A stretch of 9,965 nt of DNA from Kiritimatiellia bacterium. GTDB taxonomy: Bacteria; Verrucomicrobiota; Kiritimatiellia; SLAD01. Position numbers and translations under genes: made by a program. Shown here in pieces: positions 1-7,562 of this stretch. The stretch spans positions 1 to 9,965 of the forward strand of contig SLCI01000153.1 of the NCBI GenBank assembly GCA_007125875.1. Direction: 5' to 3'. Numbering within the stretch: position 1 is the first letter of the stretch; the number at the start of each line of letters is the position of its first letter. The notes below the pieces were generated by a model. The model worked only from the letters and a program-made list of their open reading frames with translations, did not search any database and was not told where the DNA came from.

Positions 1-3000
1 AGCCCGACAACAGGCGTGGGATTCATCGGACTGGTCAACGTAATCGGGCCGTCATTGGTGAAGGCCACGACCATCCCAAAGCCCGGGTTAATTATGGGGC
101 TAACGGATTGACCGAGCGTAAATACGGCATCATCCCGCACGCTACTACTATCCGCAAAATCATGTACACGCTGACCATCTACAAATAGTGAATACGGCGT
201 GAGATCGACAGGCGTGGAGTCGCGACGCACGAAGAGTTCGATGAAGTTCACACCGGCGTCATTATCAAACCGGATTTCGCTGATCAGGACGCGCCCCAGT
301 GCATCGAACTCACTCGCGCCACTATCCGGCACGCCGACACGCAGAATACCTGACTGATCAACGCGATTGATGGATGCGCTGGATTTGTTAATCGCAGGGC
401 TACCCGGCAGCAGCGGATAGAATGGTGTGGGATCACCCGACAGATTGAGCGGAGCCAGCAGAGCCAATGTATTGGTTAAGTCCGTGCTGTGATCAAGCAG
501 GAAGACCGCCTCGCTTTGACCTTGTTGCGATAGTGCCGTACGCGAACTATCATCGCAGACGTTTCCGCCTTGCGACCGGAACTCTGCCGCATCGGCCACA
601 TCAACATTGCGCGAGGACTGATCCGAAAAAATGGAGTTCCAAGGGCGAATCCGCGTTCCGAAACCAATCCCCAACACTGCGCTGGCACGGCCCGAAGCAT
701 CAACATTCTCCGCAAATGTCGAATGGATCACTGGCGCATTGATGATGGAGCTGGAGTTGAGATTTTGAATAGCCACCGCGCCGCCACCATCACCAGCTTC
801 ATTCAACTGCTGGTTATCCGCGAAGGTCGTATTGACGATCCGAATTTCATGATCTGTGTACGCCGAGATACCAGCTCCGCTCATACCGGTGTCCGCGCTC
901 AGACGGTTTCGCCCGATGAAACATCCATCCATCGTTAGTTGTCCGCCATCAACATCAATCGCGCCGCCGTACTGGGTCGCAATAGAATCCACGACGGCCA
1001 CATTTCTCAGCGTCAAGTTCCCGTTCGACTGAACTAACACCGCGCCACCAAACCCAGCGGTGCCGTGTGAAAGCGTCACGCCTTCGATCGTCACACGGGC
1101 AGCAATCCGAAACAGCTGACGGTTGGGGATTCCGTCACCGTTATTGTCACCACTGAGCGTAAGCAGGTTTGCTCCGGGTCCCTTAATCGTTACATTGCGA
1201 TCAATAAGGGTTGCTGCACTGCCGGGTAAACGAATCGTGGCAGGATAACTCGGCAAGGCGAATGTGATGGTGTCGTTGTTGCCAAGCTGGTCTAACACAT
1301 AATTCAGCGAGCCTGGAGCACCGTCATTGGCTGCCCGGGTCACCAAGTGATTGCGCGGTTCATCTTGTATTTGGATGTACAAACTCCGTGTGGTCGTCAA
1401 AAGCGCAAAGTCACGAGCGGACAAGGTGAAAGTCGTACCACCGGGGTCATCACTTGGGAATAAGAAATCAGGATTCAAATGGTACTCAATATTCGGCAGC
1501 GAGCCCATAATCGTCGCGATTGACCCAGATAGCTGATATACGCCAGGCGAAACTTCAACAAAGTCGACGAGGTTGGATAATGTGCCTTTATTCGGATCGT
1601 CGATCGTAATCGTGAACAAGACATTATTGGTGTCATCGTTGGTCACCACCAAGTCAGCAAAGGGGCGTATCGGTTCGACGGGCGGGATCAGTAGCGGCTG
1701 CACCGCAGGGATATTCGCGATCTGAGGCGCCGTGTTGACACTGGTAATACGCACACGACGATTGTTATTTTGCACCGACAAACCCGTTCGGTCCGTTACT
1801 TGCAAAGTGAACACTGAATCAGCCTGTGCCCCGACCGGCAAGGCCCCGGGATTCGGCGTGTAGGTAATCAGCTGCAGAGCAGCGGATAAACTTTGCGGCG
1901 TTTGCTGAGGCAACACCGTCTCTGAAAATGAGCCTAGATTTGTGTTCGACTGGAAGATCACGGCCTCGACGAGTTGCTGCCCACCTTCATCCGGATCCTG
2001 AACAAAAACGGTTGGGAACGCCAAGATGGGCGGGCTCGCGTCGGTCATCGTCACGGTCTCAATGGGAATACCCGTAATCGTCGGCGGCGTTTGGGCCTGA
2101 ATGACTTGCAGGCTGTTGGTTTGCGAAGTCGTTCCCCCATACCCATCCGTTATAGAAAATCGTATCGGCACCTCCCTCGTGCTATTCGTTAGTATCCCTG
2201 GATTGACCGTAACATTTATGCCTCGCACGGCAGCCAGCAAGCCGCTTTCGTTGTCGGAGAACTGGGTGGAGGGCCCCATCGTCACCAAATCCTCATCGGC
2301 TGGATTCACCAACTCGACATCCAACTGGAATAATTCATCACCTGGATCTGGATCTAAGACATAGCTCAGGAAAAAGGGTTGTCGAGTCTGGTTCTCGGCA
2401 ATCTCCTCAGGCGACAAGAAGAAAACAAATTCCGGTGGCGTATTGATAACCTCGATTTCAACCTGAATAGATCGGTTTGTGACAAGGCCGTCCTCCAGAC
2501 CAGTCACCGATATCGTGGCTCCCACTGAATTGATGGTGCCGGGCAAACCGCGAAAGCGAATGGGTGTCAATCCAAGTGACTGGATCGCGCTGGTTACTTG
2601 CGCTGGCGGGCCAGAGGTGGAGAAAGTCGTCCCCCCGTTCAGGAACGTTGCAATTTGGTCATTAGCTAATGAAACAACCAAGCTGAGTGTTTCCGGGTCG
2701 GGCATTTCATGGTCCACGTCGATAATCGTGACCCCGGCGAAAATATTCGTGATCGGCACGTCATCGCCAAAAAACTGATCTGTCGCACCGAGAATTTCCG
2801 ATGGATCCGGCACCGGAGTCACCGTCAGCACGAAATCGCGATGGACAATATTATCATCGTCATCTTCGGCGGTGATGCGGATGGTCGCGACACCGTTCAT
2901 ATCATCAGCAGGACGTATGGTTAGGGTGCGATTGGTGCCGGTGCCGGTCACCTCTAACACCCCGGTTGGACTACTGAACAAATTAGGATTCGTTGTCGCC

Positions 3001-3839
3001 TGCATGCTCGCGGTTACCGACACATCCCCAATAGCCGTATCCACATCAGAAACGGTGATGATCAGCGTATTGGTCGTATCCTCATCCATGGTCACTGGCG
3101 CGATCGGATCAATGACTGGGGGATACGTTTTGAAAAATACGGAGAATGGCACGGTATCCGATGTAATCATATCTTCACCGGTCAACTCGACTTCCACCAA
3201 ACCCGACCGATTGGTCAACGGCTCCATCAATACATTGACAGTGTTACTCGCAGTTCTAGTGAGCGTGATGTTACTTAAAGGCACAATGTCCGCACCCGAA
3301 ATGATTTCGACATCGAACCACACCGACGTATTGGCCGGTTCGAATGTCACATCTCCCGAAAACGGCGTGCCCGGCAATGCCGTGGAGGCGGGAGATATAA
3401 AGTCTAGCGCCAACTCCACCGGCGCCGGAAGCGGCAGGAAAACGACATTGAATACCGTAGCCGTCTGAAGATTTACACCAGCGTATCCCTGGAGTTCAGC
3501 CTGCACAGAGCCAGAGATGCCGGCGATCGGATCCATGGTCACGGTAACCGTATTTGAGGGAGATGCGAATGAGATCGACGTGCTTACATTCGTGGCTGGC
3601 ACAATATGAGCGCCACGCAGAATTTCGACGGCGATACTCGTGAATGCACCATCAGGATAGAGAAAATCACCTTCCCAGCTTGCATCCGCAACCGTGTTGG
3701 TCGCCGGGATCGAAAACTGTGGCACGAAGGCAGCCTGACTAAATTGACTACTCAACGTTAGGACAGAAATCGCTATAAGCAGAATCTTGCTTTTTACGCT
3801 TCGCTCTAATGAGCGCGATTGACTGGTGATTGGCTTCAT
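1..3839 (-). CDS. Giant secreted protein with tandem repeats, cadherin/Ig-like domains, Pmp-like beta-helix and lamin-tail-like domain (3' partial)
   Basis: The frame is open from ATG 3839 to the left edge with no stop and no frameshift that I could see, giving about 1280 residues; the C-terminus is outside. ATG 3875 is in frame (12 residues longer) and overlaps the upstream stop as ATGA. I prefer 3839 because it gives a normal signal peptide (MKPITSQSRS, then ILLIAISVLTL, cleavage near FSQA-A), although its ribosome site is weak. Domains in order: two tandem ~105-residue beta repeats (about 40-250); about five Ig/cadherin-like domains (about 240-828) joined by linkers such as NTPPEF, QTPPTI and NTAPQI, with conserved DPDPGD, DPDEGG and DDPNKGTL; a CSLREA-type entry motif, VTRAANDGAPGSLNYVLDQLG (from about 831); a right-handed parallel beta-helix (about 850-1150) with three GGA[IV] and two FxxN motifs, closed by the choice-of-anchor-Q-type LLPGSPAINKS; and a lamin-tail-like domain from about 1184 (LISEIRF, NFIELF, PVDLTPYSLFVDG). 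Its likely role is a surface adhesin or matrix protein. Substrate and anchor are unknown because the end is missing. Confidence 0.88.
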   Translation of the reverse strand, partial: MKPITSQSRSLERSVKSKILLIAISVLTLSSQFSQAAFVPQFSIPATNTVADASWEGDFLYPDGAFTSIAVEILRGAHIVPATNVSTSISFASPSNTVTVTMDPIAGISGSVQAELQGYAGVNLQTATVFNVVFLPLPAPVELALDFISPASTALPGTPFSGDVTFEPANTSVWFDVEIISGADIVPLSNITLTRTASNTVNVLMEPLTNRSGLVEVELTGEDMITSDTVPFSVFFKTYPPVIDPIAPVTMDEDTTNTLIITVSDVDTAIGDVSVTASMQATTNPNLFSSPTGVLEVTGTGTNRTLTIRPADDMNGVATIRITAEDDDDNIVHRDFVLTVTPVPDPSEILGATDQFFGDDVPITNIFAGVTIIDVDHEMPDPETLSLVVSLANDQIATFLNGGTTFSTSGPPAQVTSAIQSLGLTPIRFRGLPGTINSVGATISVTGLEDGLVTNRSIQVEIEVINTPPEFVFFLSPEEIAENQTRQPFFLSYVLDPDPGDELFQLDVELVNPADEDLVTMGPSTQFSDNESGLLAAVRGINVTVNPGILTNSTREVPIRFSITDGYGGTTSQTNSLQVIQAQTPPTITGIPIETVTMTDASPPILAFPTVFVQDPDEGGQQLVEAVIFQSNTNLGSFSETVLPQQTPQSLSAALQLITYTPNPGALPVGAQADSVFTLQVTDRTGLSVQNNNRRVRITSVNTAPQIANIPAVQPLLIPPVEPIRPFADLVVTNDDTNNVLFTITIDDPNKGTLSNLVDFVEVSPGVYQLSGSIATIMGSLPNIEYHLNPDFLFPSDDPGGTTFTLSARDFALLTTTRSLYIQIQDEPRNHLVTRAANDGAPGSLNYVLDQLGNNDTITFALPSYPATIRLPGSAATLIDRNVTIKGPGANLLTLSGDNNGDGIPNRQLFRIAARVTIEGVTLSHGTAGFGGAVLVQSNGNLTLRNVAVVDSIATQYGGAIDVDGGQLTMDGCFIGRNRLSADTGMSGAGISAYTDHEIRIVNTTFADNQQLNEAGDGGGAVAIQNLNSSSIINAPVIHSTFAENVDASGRASAVLGIGFGTRIRPWNSIFSDQSSRNVDVADAAEFRSQGGNVCDDSSRTALSQQGQSEAVFLLDHSTDLTNTLALLAPLNLSGDPTPFYPLLPGSPAINKSSASINRVDQSGILRVGVPDSGASEFDALGRVLISEIRFDNDAGVNFIELFVRRDSTPVDLTPYSLFVDGQRVHDFADSSSVRDDAVFTLGQSVSPIINPGFGMVVAFTNDGPITLTSPMNPTPVVG
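3089..3722 (-). repeat. Two tandem ~105-residue protein repeats at the N-terminus of the giant protein
   Basis: After the signal peptide, two consecutive segments align by eye. Repeat 1 contains EGDF (56-59), VEILRGAHIVP (71-81), SNTVTVTMDPI (95-105) and SGSVQAELQGY. Repeat 2 contains SGDVTF (161-166), VEIISGADIVP (177-187), SNTVNVLMEPL (198-208) and SGLVEVELTGE. The spacing between matching motifs is 103-106 residues. The repeat is visible at protein level and only weakly at DNA level, which points to an old duplication. I do not recognise the domain family; it looks all-beta and Ig-like. Boundaries are approximate. Confidence 0.7.
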
Positions 3840-3871
3840 AAGATTCTTGCTCTCGTTCGATGACAGGTTGA

Positions 3872-4897
3872 TCATGGGGCACTCGGCAGGGTTATGACTT
3901 CGTCTCTCGGACGTAGCCGAGGCTCTTCGGGCGCGACCGCGCGCGGAATCGCCAGTCGCGCAGCCTGTTCTTCATTAATCTCAACATCAGCAGCCTGCAG
4001 CAGCTGAGCCATAAACTCATCGGTCACGGCCTCTTGTTTTTCGCGAATGATGCGCCGACGCAGTGATATCGCCGCCTCCTCAAAAGGCGTAATTTGAGGC
4101 GGTCGGTGATCGATTTTCATGATCACGTACAGACCGTCCTCCAAATGCATCACATCGCTGACTGCGCCCACCTCGAGTGCATGCCCCACTTGTACCAACT
4201 CGACGGGCCAGGAACTGTTTTCCGCATCCGCCCTAATCCAGCCCAGATCTCCTCCTCGATAGCGGGAAACTTGATGCTCGGAATGCTCAGCGGCAATCGT
4301 ACCGAAACCTGGAATACGGCCGTTTTGCGTTGCTTCTGCAGGATCCTCGAAGTAAAGCGTGAGAGCTTCATTCAGGGCATCGACAAGCTCTTGCACCGTC
4401 TCATCCGGGTCCATTGAGGACAGACGACGATAAAGAATGGCCAATCGATTCATCGCGTGACGAGTAAACTCACTGATTCGATCTTCATATACCGCTCGCA
4501 ATGTTTCATCGGACACAGTGACTTGATCACGCCGCGCATGTAGGGACTGATCCAACCATTTGACCATCAACTGATTTTCCAAGTCACGCTGTACCGCAGG
4601 ATCATCTTTTACGCCCGACGCATGCGCAGCCTGAATCATCACTTCGCGCTCGATCAACTCTTGCAGCACAGTGGCCGTATCACCAATTGGTCGCCCCGTC
4701 GCTTGACGTCGCTCTATTTCAAAGGCGAAATCTGATTCGAGAATTTGGGTATCCCCCACCCGAGCTAAGGGCTCTTCATCAGGAGCATCTGGTTCAGGTG
4801 CCGCACGACCACAAGCCGTCACGAGGAGGACACTGATGGCAATACCGGCGCACCGGGACAGACAACACAACCGCTTTGCATACATCATGGCTGCCAT
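3872..4897 (-). CDS. SurA/PpiC-type (parvulin-family) periplasmic chaperone lipoprotein
   Basis: This is a 341-residue protein with a lipoprotein signal: basic N-terminus, hydrophobic AISVLLV, lipobox VTAC with the lipidated Cys at 29. Gly follows the Cys rather than Asp, so by the E. coli rule it would go to the outer membrane. An acidic, Pro-rich linker (31-43) leads to a helical SurA_N-like domain (about 44-140, LARVGDTQILESDF onward). The rotamase-like domain (about 146-267) contains GGDLGWI (215-221), VGAVSDVM (243-250) and DGLYVIMKI (254-262). The final 75 residues are helix plus a Pro/Arg-rich tail. Family members hold unfolded outer-membrane or secreted proteins in the periplasm, and some isomerise prolyl bonds. 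The usual parvulin His in the first strand ('hIl') is replaced here by LAILYRR, and the His of the last strand ('YHII') by LYVIM, so it may be a pure chaperone. Its place between giant exported proteins suggests a dedicated folding factor. ATG 4897 has GAGG four bases upstream. ATG 4888 forms an ATGA overlap with the upstream stop, so the true start may be either. Confidence 0.9.
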   Translation of the reverse strand: MAAMMYAKRLCCLSRCAGIAISVLLVTACGRAAPEPDAPDEEPLARVGDTQILESDFAFEIERRQATGRPIGDTATVLQELIEREVMIQAAHASGVKDDPAVQRDLENQLMVKWLDQSLHARRDQVTVSDETLRAVYEDRISEFTRHAMNRLAILYRRLSSMDPDETVQELVDALNEALTLYFEDPAEATQNGRIPGFGTIAAEHSEHQVSRYRGGDLGWIRADAENSSWPVELVQVGHALEVGAVSDVMHLEDGLYVIMKIDHRPPQITPFEEAAISLRRRIIREKQEAVTDEFMAQLLQAADVEINEEQAARLAIPRAVAPEEPRLRPRDEVITLPSAP

Positions 4898-7539
4898 TCT
4901 GCCTCGATCACGCTAAATACGGTGACATCTTGGTCTTCCGTCTGCACTTGATAATAACCCCAATCCGTCGCAGCGCGCCCAGCCGGTGCAGCGATCGGAA
5001 CCACCGCAACTTCATGGCCTTCCCAGTCCATCAGGTCTGTGGAAGCACGCACGCGATAGTCCACATCAGTCAAATGCATGGGTTGCCGTACCGCGATGGT
5101 CAGGCGTCCTTGATACATGAAGGGTTCAGGTAGTCCCTGACGCGATGGGGCATGGGGATCCAATCCAAACGCATAGCGCTGGAAGTGCGTTACCCCGTAG
5201 CCACCCGCATCATCCTCGGCAAAGGCATGCAATGCTTCGCTGGGCTCTCCGAACACACGCTCTTGCCAAGCGGCGAAACTATCCGCTCGCTCAATCAGGT
5301 AGACGCTCGCCGATGCGCGATCTGGGTTAATGATGTAATCGTCATCCTCAACCAAGGAGACCTCAACGGTCTTGGTCCCTGCACTGAGTTGGGCCGCCGA
5401 TCTCGGCACGACATTGATCAGGGCGTTCTGGATTCCCGGCGCAAAGTAAACAAAGGTGGGGATCGTATCGTAATCGGTACCCGCTTTAGCCGAACCACCG
5501 ATCTGCAGAAGCACAATGGCGTCACTAGCGGTGACATGTTCGCGACGAACCCGAATAACGGCCGGTGTTCCACTATCCAGATTCGCCGTGTCCTCCAACA
5601 CATCCAATCGAACCACCATCGTTAAGTTTTCAATCACGACTTGGGCTGTTTGCAGTGGACCGGCGGTATATCCGGATCCGGGCTGAACCGTAACCTGAGC
5701 CACCTTCGTTGGGCCCTGGTAGCCCGTCTGATAGGGCATAATTTCGATTTCTTTGCTTGCGACTCCCGCGGGGATCGTAAGCACAGATGGCAATTGAACG
5801 TAGTCGACACCATTTTGGGCTGATCCTGAAATGCCAAGATTCACGTGTATGGCCTCGCTGAGACTTCCGCGGCGATCCAGCCGGAAAATGCCCGGCGTTG
5901 GACCACTCTGAGATGCACGCGGCGTATCTGCCACCACAGTCACAATGGGCTCGAGTTGCAAGTCACCAACCAGCAGTTGATCTGACTCGATTAGATCGTA
6001 CAGATCTGCGTCGGCGATCGCTAAACCGGGCAATTCGATGACGAGGTTGGTTGTCCCTCCGATACCACTGAGCACGCGCAGTTCGTGTCCATCGGCAACC
6101 GAGACCATATGTATGTAGTCGCTGACGCGCCCACCTGAGGATGCGGGGATTGACGTTAGATCAATTTGATCGGGTCCATCAGCCAGAAAGTCAGTGATGG
6201 CATATCGTGAGCCGGTAAAATGTCGAAATACAAAACGGTCCCATCCCATACCGCCCGATAACGTGCCTCCTTCTTTACCCGCGATAATCACGTCATCGCG
6301 ATGTCCGCCAGCGACGGTGCTGCTCGCGCCTTGTCCCCCAACAAATAGATAGGGGCGATCATATCCGTACTGAGCCAAGTAGCTGCTCAGGTCAGCCAAG
6401 TCCAGTCCTGCACTGGGATTGGCAACGGCCGTATCCGCCGGCAAACCGGAAGCATCCAACACCACATATCCGATATGCGCATACGCATGGTTCTCCAAAC
6501 GTTGTGCCTCAAGTGGCGAGATATCCTCGGCAATATGCAAAGCGGGCTCAAAACCTAACAGCCACACCGTGCCCTGGTCTGGATCACGTGCTGGATCCTC
6601 ATCGCGCACCTCGACGCTAAAGGAGCCGAGGTCTGCATGACTGCCATCATGATCATAGATCAAGCGACCTCGTAGCACGTCCGCATGAGAGAAGGTTCCA
6701 CCCACGGTAAGCCCTTCATCCGGTTCGCTGGGATCACTGTGCGCGTTCCGTAATGTAAGTGTGCCGGAGGGAGGAACGTCCGTGAGCGTGTACTGAATTT
6801 GTTCAGGCGTGCTGTCCACATCAGCCGTATCAAGCACGATGGCCGTTGATCCAGCAGGATAGACAACAATCTCTTCGGTCAGAAGTGCCGGTGCACGATA
6901 ATCGCGGTTGGGATCCAAGCCACGCAAATACGCTTCCAAGGCCGTAATGCCATCGCCACTCAAGTCCAGGTTGGCATCATTCGGGTCTTGTTTGTCTAAA
7001 CCGTACAAGTCTTCCCACCAGTCGGGGATGCCATCGCCATCGCTGTCGAGGGCTTCACGATCTGCACCCAAGTCCAAGCGATAGGTTGCTGTGCGCAACA
7101 ACTGCTCCGTGGTGAAGGTTGAACCGGCAGGCCCCAGCAGCACCACGTCTTCGCCATCCAATGTAACCGAGGCATGAATGTGAGATCGAGGTGTCGGCGG
7201 CATCGGAACGCCACCCAAGCCATCTCCGACTCCAAGCGCAAAGGCGGAATGCGGTACATCAAGTCGATAAGAGAACTGATTCTCATGATAGGCATATAGC
7301 GTCGTCTTTAGCTGGACCAAGTGCCCATCAGAGCGCTGAATCGTCCATTCCAGTTCTCCCTCTGTGATCAAGAAGTCTTGAGCAGAAGCGGTTCCGAGCA
7401 CTTTGCCATAGAACACAGTGTAGGGTTCACTGAAAGCCGAGGCCGCCGTGATGCCAATGGCTGTACTCAAGAACAGCCCCAATAACCCCATTTTAAGGTT
7501 CGCAGGCTTCCGCCCTGCTGCATGAAAATACTTCTTCAT
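4885..7539 (-). CDS. Exported multidomain calcium-binding-type protein: TSP3/EF-hand-like, CSPG/cadherin-like, RTX-like and two Calx-beta domains
   Basis: The start chosen is ATG 7539, preceded by AGAGGAAG at good spacing and beginning MKKYFHAAGRK. ATG 7563 is in frame (8 residues longer) and overlaps the upstream stop but has no clear ribosome site. The signal peptide has a hydrophobic core GLLGLFLSTAIGITA and probable cleavage after ASA (residue 35). Numbering from 7539, domains in order: a beta-rich N-terminal domain (39-157); a TSP3/EF-hand-like segment DSDGDGIPDWWEDLYGLD then DLSGDG (165-210); a CSPG/cadherin-like domain (218-330); an RTX/serralysin-like segment (397-462) with GGHRDDVI, GGMGWDRFVF and ITDF..DGPDQIDL; Calx-beta 1 (531-639, with NGVDY) and Calx-beta 2 (642-749, with AGTDY); and a C-terminal domain (752-884) with YAFGLDP and ASTDLMDW, a style frequent in Verrucomicrobiota. 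No catalytic site is seen. The likely role is structural or adhesive at or outside the cell surface, with folding stabilised by calcium. The RTX-like part is internal, not C-terminal, so type I secretion is doubtful and Sec export is more likely. Domain calls are from pattern recognition. Confidence 0.9.
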   Translation of the reverse strand: MKKYFHAAGRKPANLKMGLLGLFLSTAIGITAASAFSEPYTVFYGKVLGTASAQDFLITEGELEWTIQRSDGHLVQLKTTLYAYHENQFSYRLDVPHSAFALGVGDGLGGVPMPPTPRSHIHASVTLDGEDVVLLGPAGSTFTTEQLLRTATYRLDLGADREALDSDGDGIPDWWEDLYGLDKQDPNDANLDLSGDGITALEAYLRGLDPNRDYRAPALLTEEIVVYPAGSTAIVLDTADVDSTPEQIQYTLTDVPPSGTLTLRNAHSDPSEPDEGLTVGGTFSHADVLRGRLIYDHDGSHADLGSFSVEVRDEDPARDPDQGTVWLLGFEPALHIAEDISPLEAQRLENHAYAHIGYVVLDASGLPADTAVANPSAGLDLADLSSYLAQYGYDRPYLFVGGQGASSTVAGGHRDDVIIAGKEGGTLSGGMGWDRFVFRHFTGSRYAITDFLADGPDQIDLTSIPASSGGRVSDYIHMVSVADGHELRVLSGIGGTTNLVIELPGLAIADADLYDLIESDQLLVGDLQLEPIVTVVADTPRASQSGPTPGIFRLDRRGSLSEAIHVNLGISGSAQNGVDYVQLPSVLTIPAGVASKEIEIMPYQTGYQGPTKVAQVTVQPGSGYTAGPLQTAQVVIENLTMVVRLDVLEDTANLDSGTPAVIRVRREHVTASDAIVLLQIGGSAKAGTDYDTIPTFVYFAPGIQNALINVVPRSAAQLSAGTKTVEVSLVEDDDYIINPDRASASVYLIERADSFAAWQERVFGEPSEALHAFAEDDAGGYGVTHFQRYAFGLDPHAPSRQGLPEPFMYQGRLTIAVRQPMHLTDVDYRVRASTDLMDWEGHEVAVVPIAAPAGRAATDWGYYQVQTEDQDVTVFSVIEAEWQP
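4902..4905 (-). promoter_or_regulatory. Probable ribosome binding site for the parvulin-family lipoprotein
   Basis: GAGG lies four bases before ATG 4897, inside the last codons of the upstream gene. The same GAGG is 13 bases from ATG 4888, which is too far for comfort, so it favours 4897 slightly. The short spacing leaves the start uncertain. Either way, initiation sits within the end of the preceding coding region, consistent with translational coupling. Confidence 0.4.
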
Positions 7540-7541
7540 AG

Positions 7542-7549
7542 CTTCCTCT
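7542..7549 (-). promoter_or_regulatory. Ribosome binding site deciding the start of the Calx-beta protein
   Basis: AGAGGAAG lies 2 bases before ATG 7539, with its GAGG core 5 bases upstream of the start. It lies downstream of the alternative ATG 7563, so it can serve only the inner start. The inner start also begins with the MKK sequence of a typical signal peptide. This favours 7539 over the ATG that overlaps the previous stop. Confidence 0.65.
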
Positions 7550-7562
7550 ATCCTTCCCGGCA

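Noticed and set aside
2872..3468. 198-residue open frame on the plus strand
   Set aside because: It lies antisense inside the giant protein gene, whose minus-strand frame has a signal peptide, internal repeats and recognisable domains. The plus-strand product is Val/Ser/Thr-rich low-complexity sequence with no domain, as expected for a shadow of beta-repeat coding DNA.
3780..3852. Near-identical AGCAAGAATCT / AGCAAGATTCT about 60 bases apart around the start of the giant gene
   Set aside because: Short, imperfect and partly coding for the signal peptide; no symmetry or spacing that suggests an operator.
3838..3880. Possible promoter or terminator between the lipoprotein and the giant gene
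   Set aside because: Only about 32 bases at most; no -35/-10 pair and no stable hairpin with a T run visible.
5152..5625. 157-residue plus-strand open frame opposite the Calx-beta domains
   Set aside because: No recognisable motif and fully opposite a well-supported coding region.
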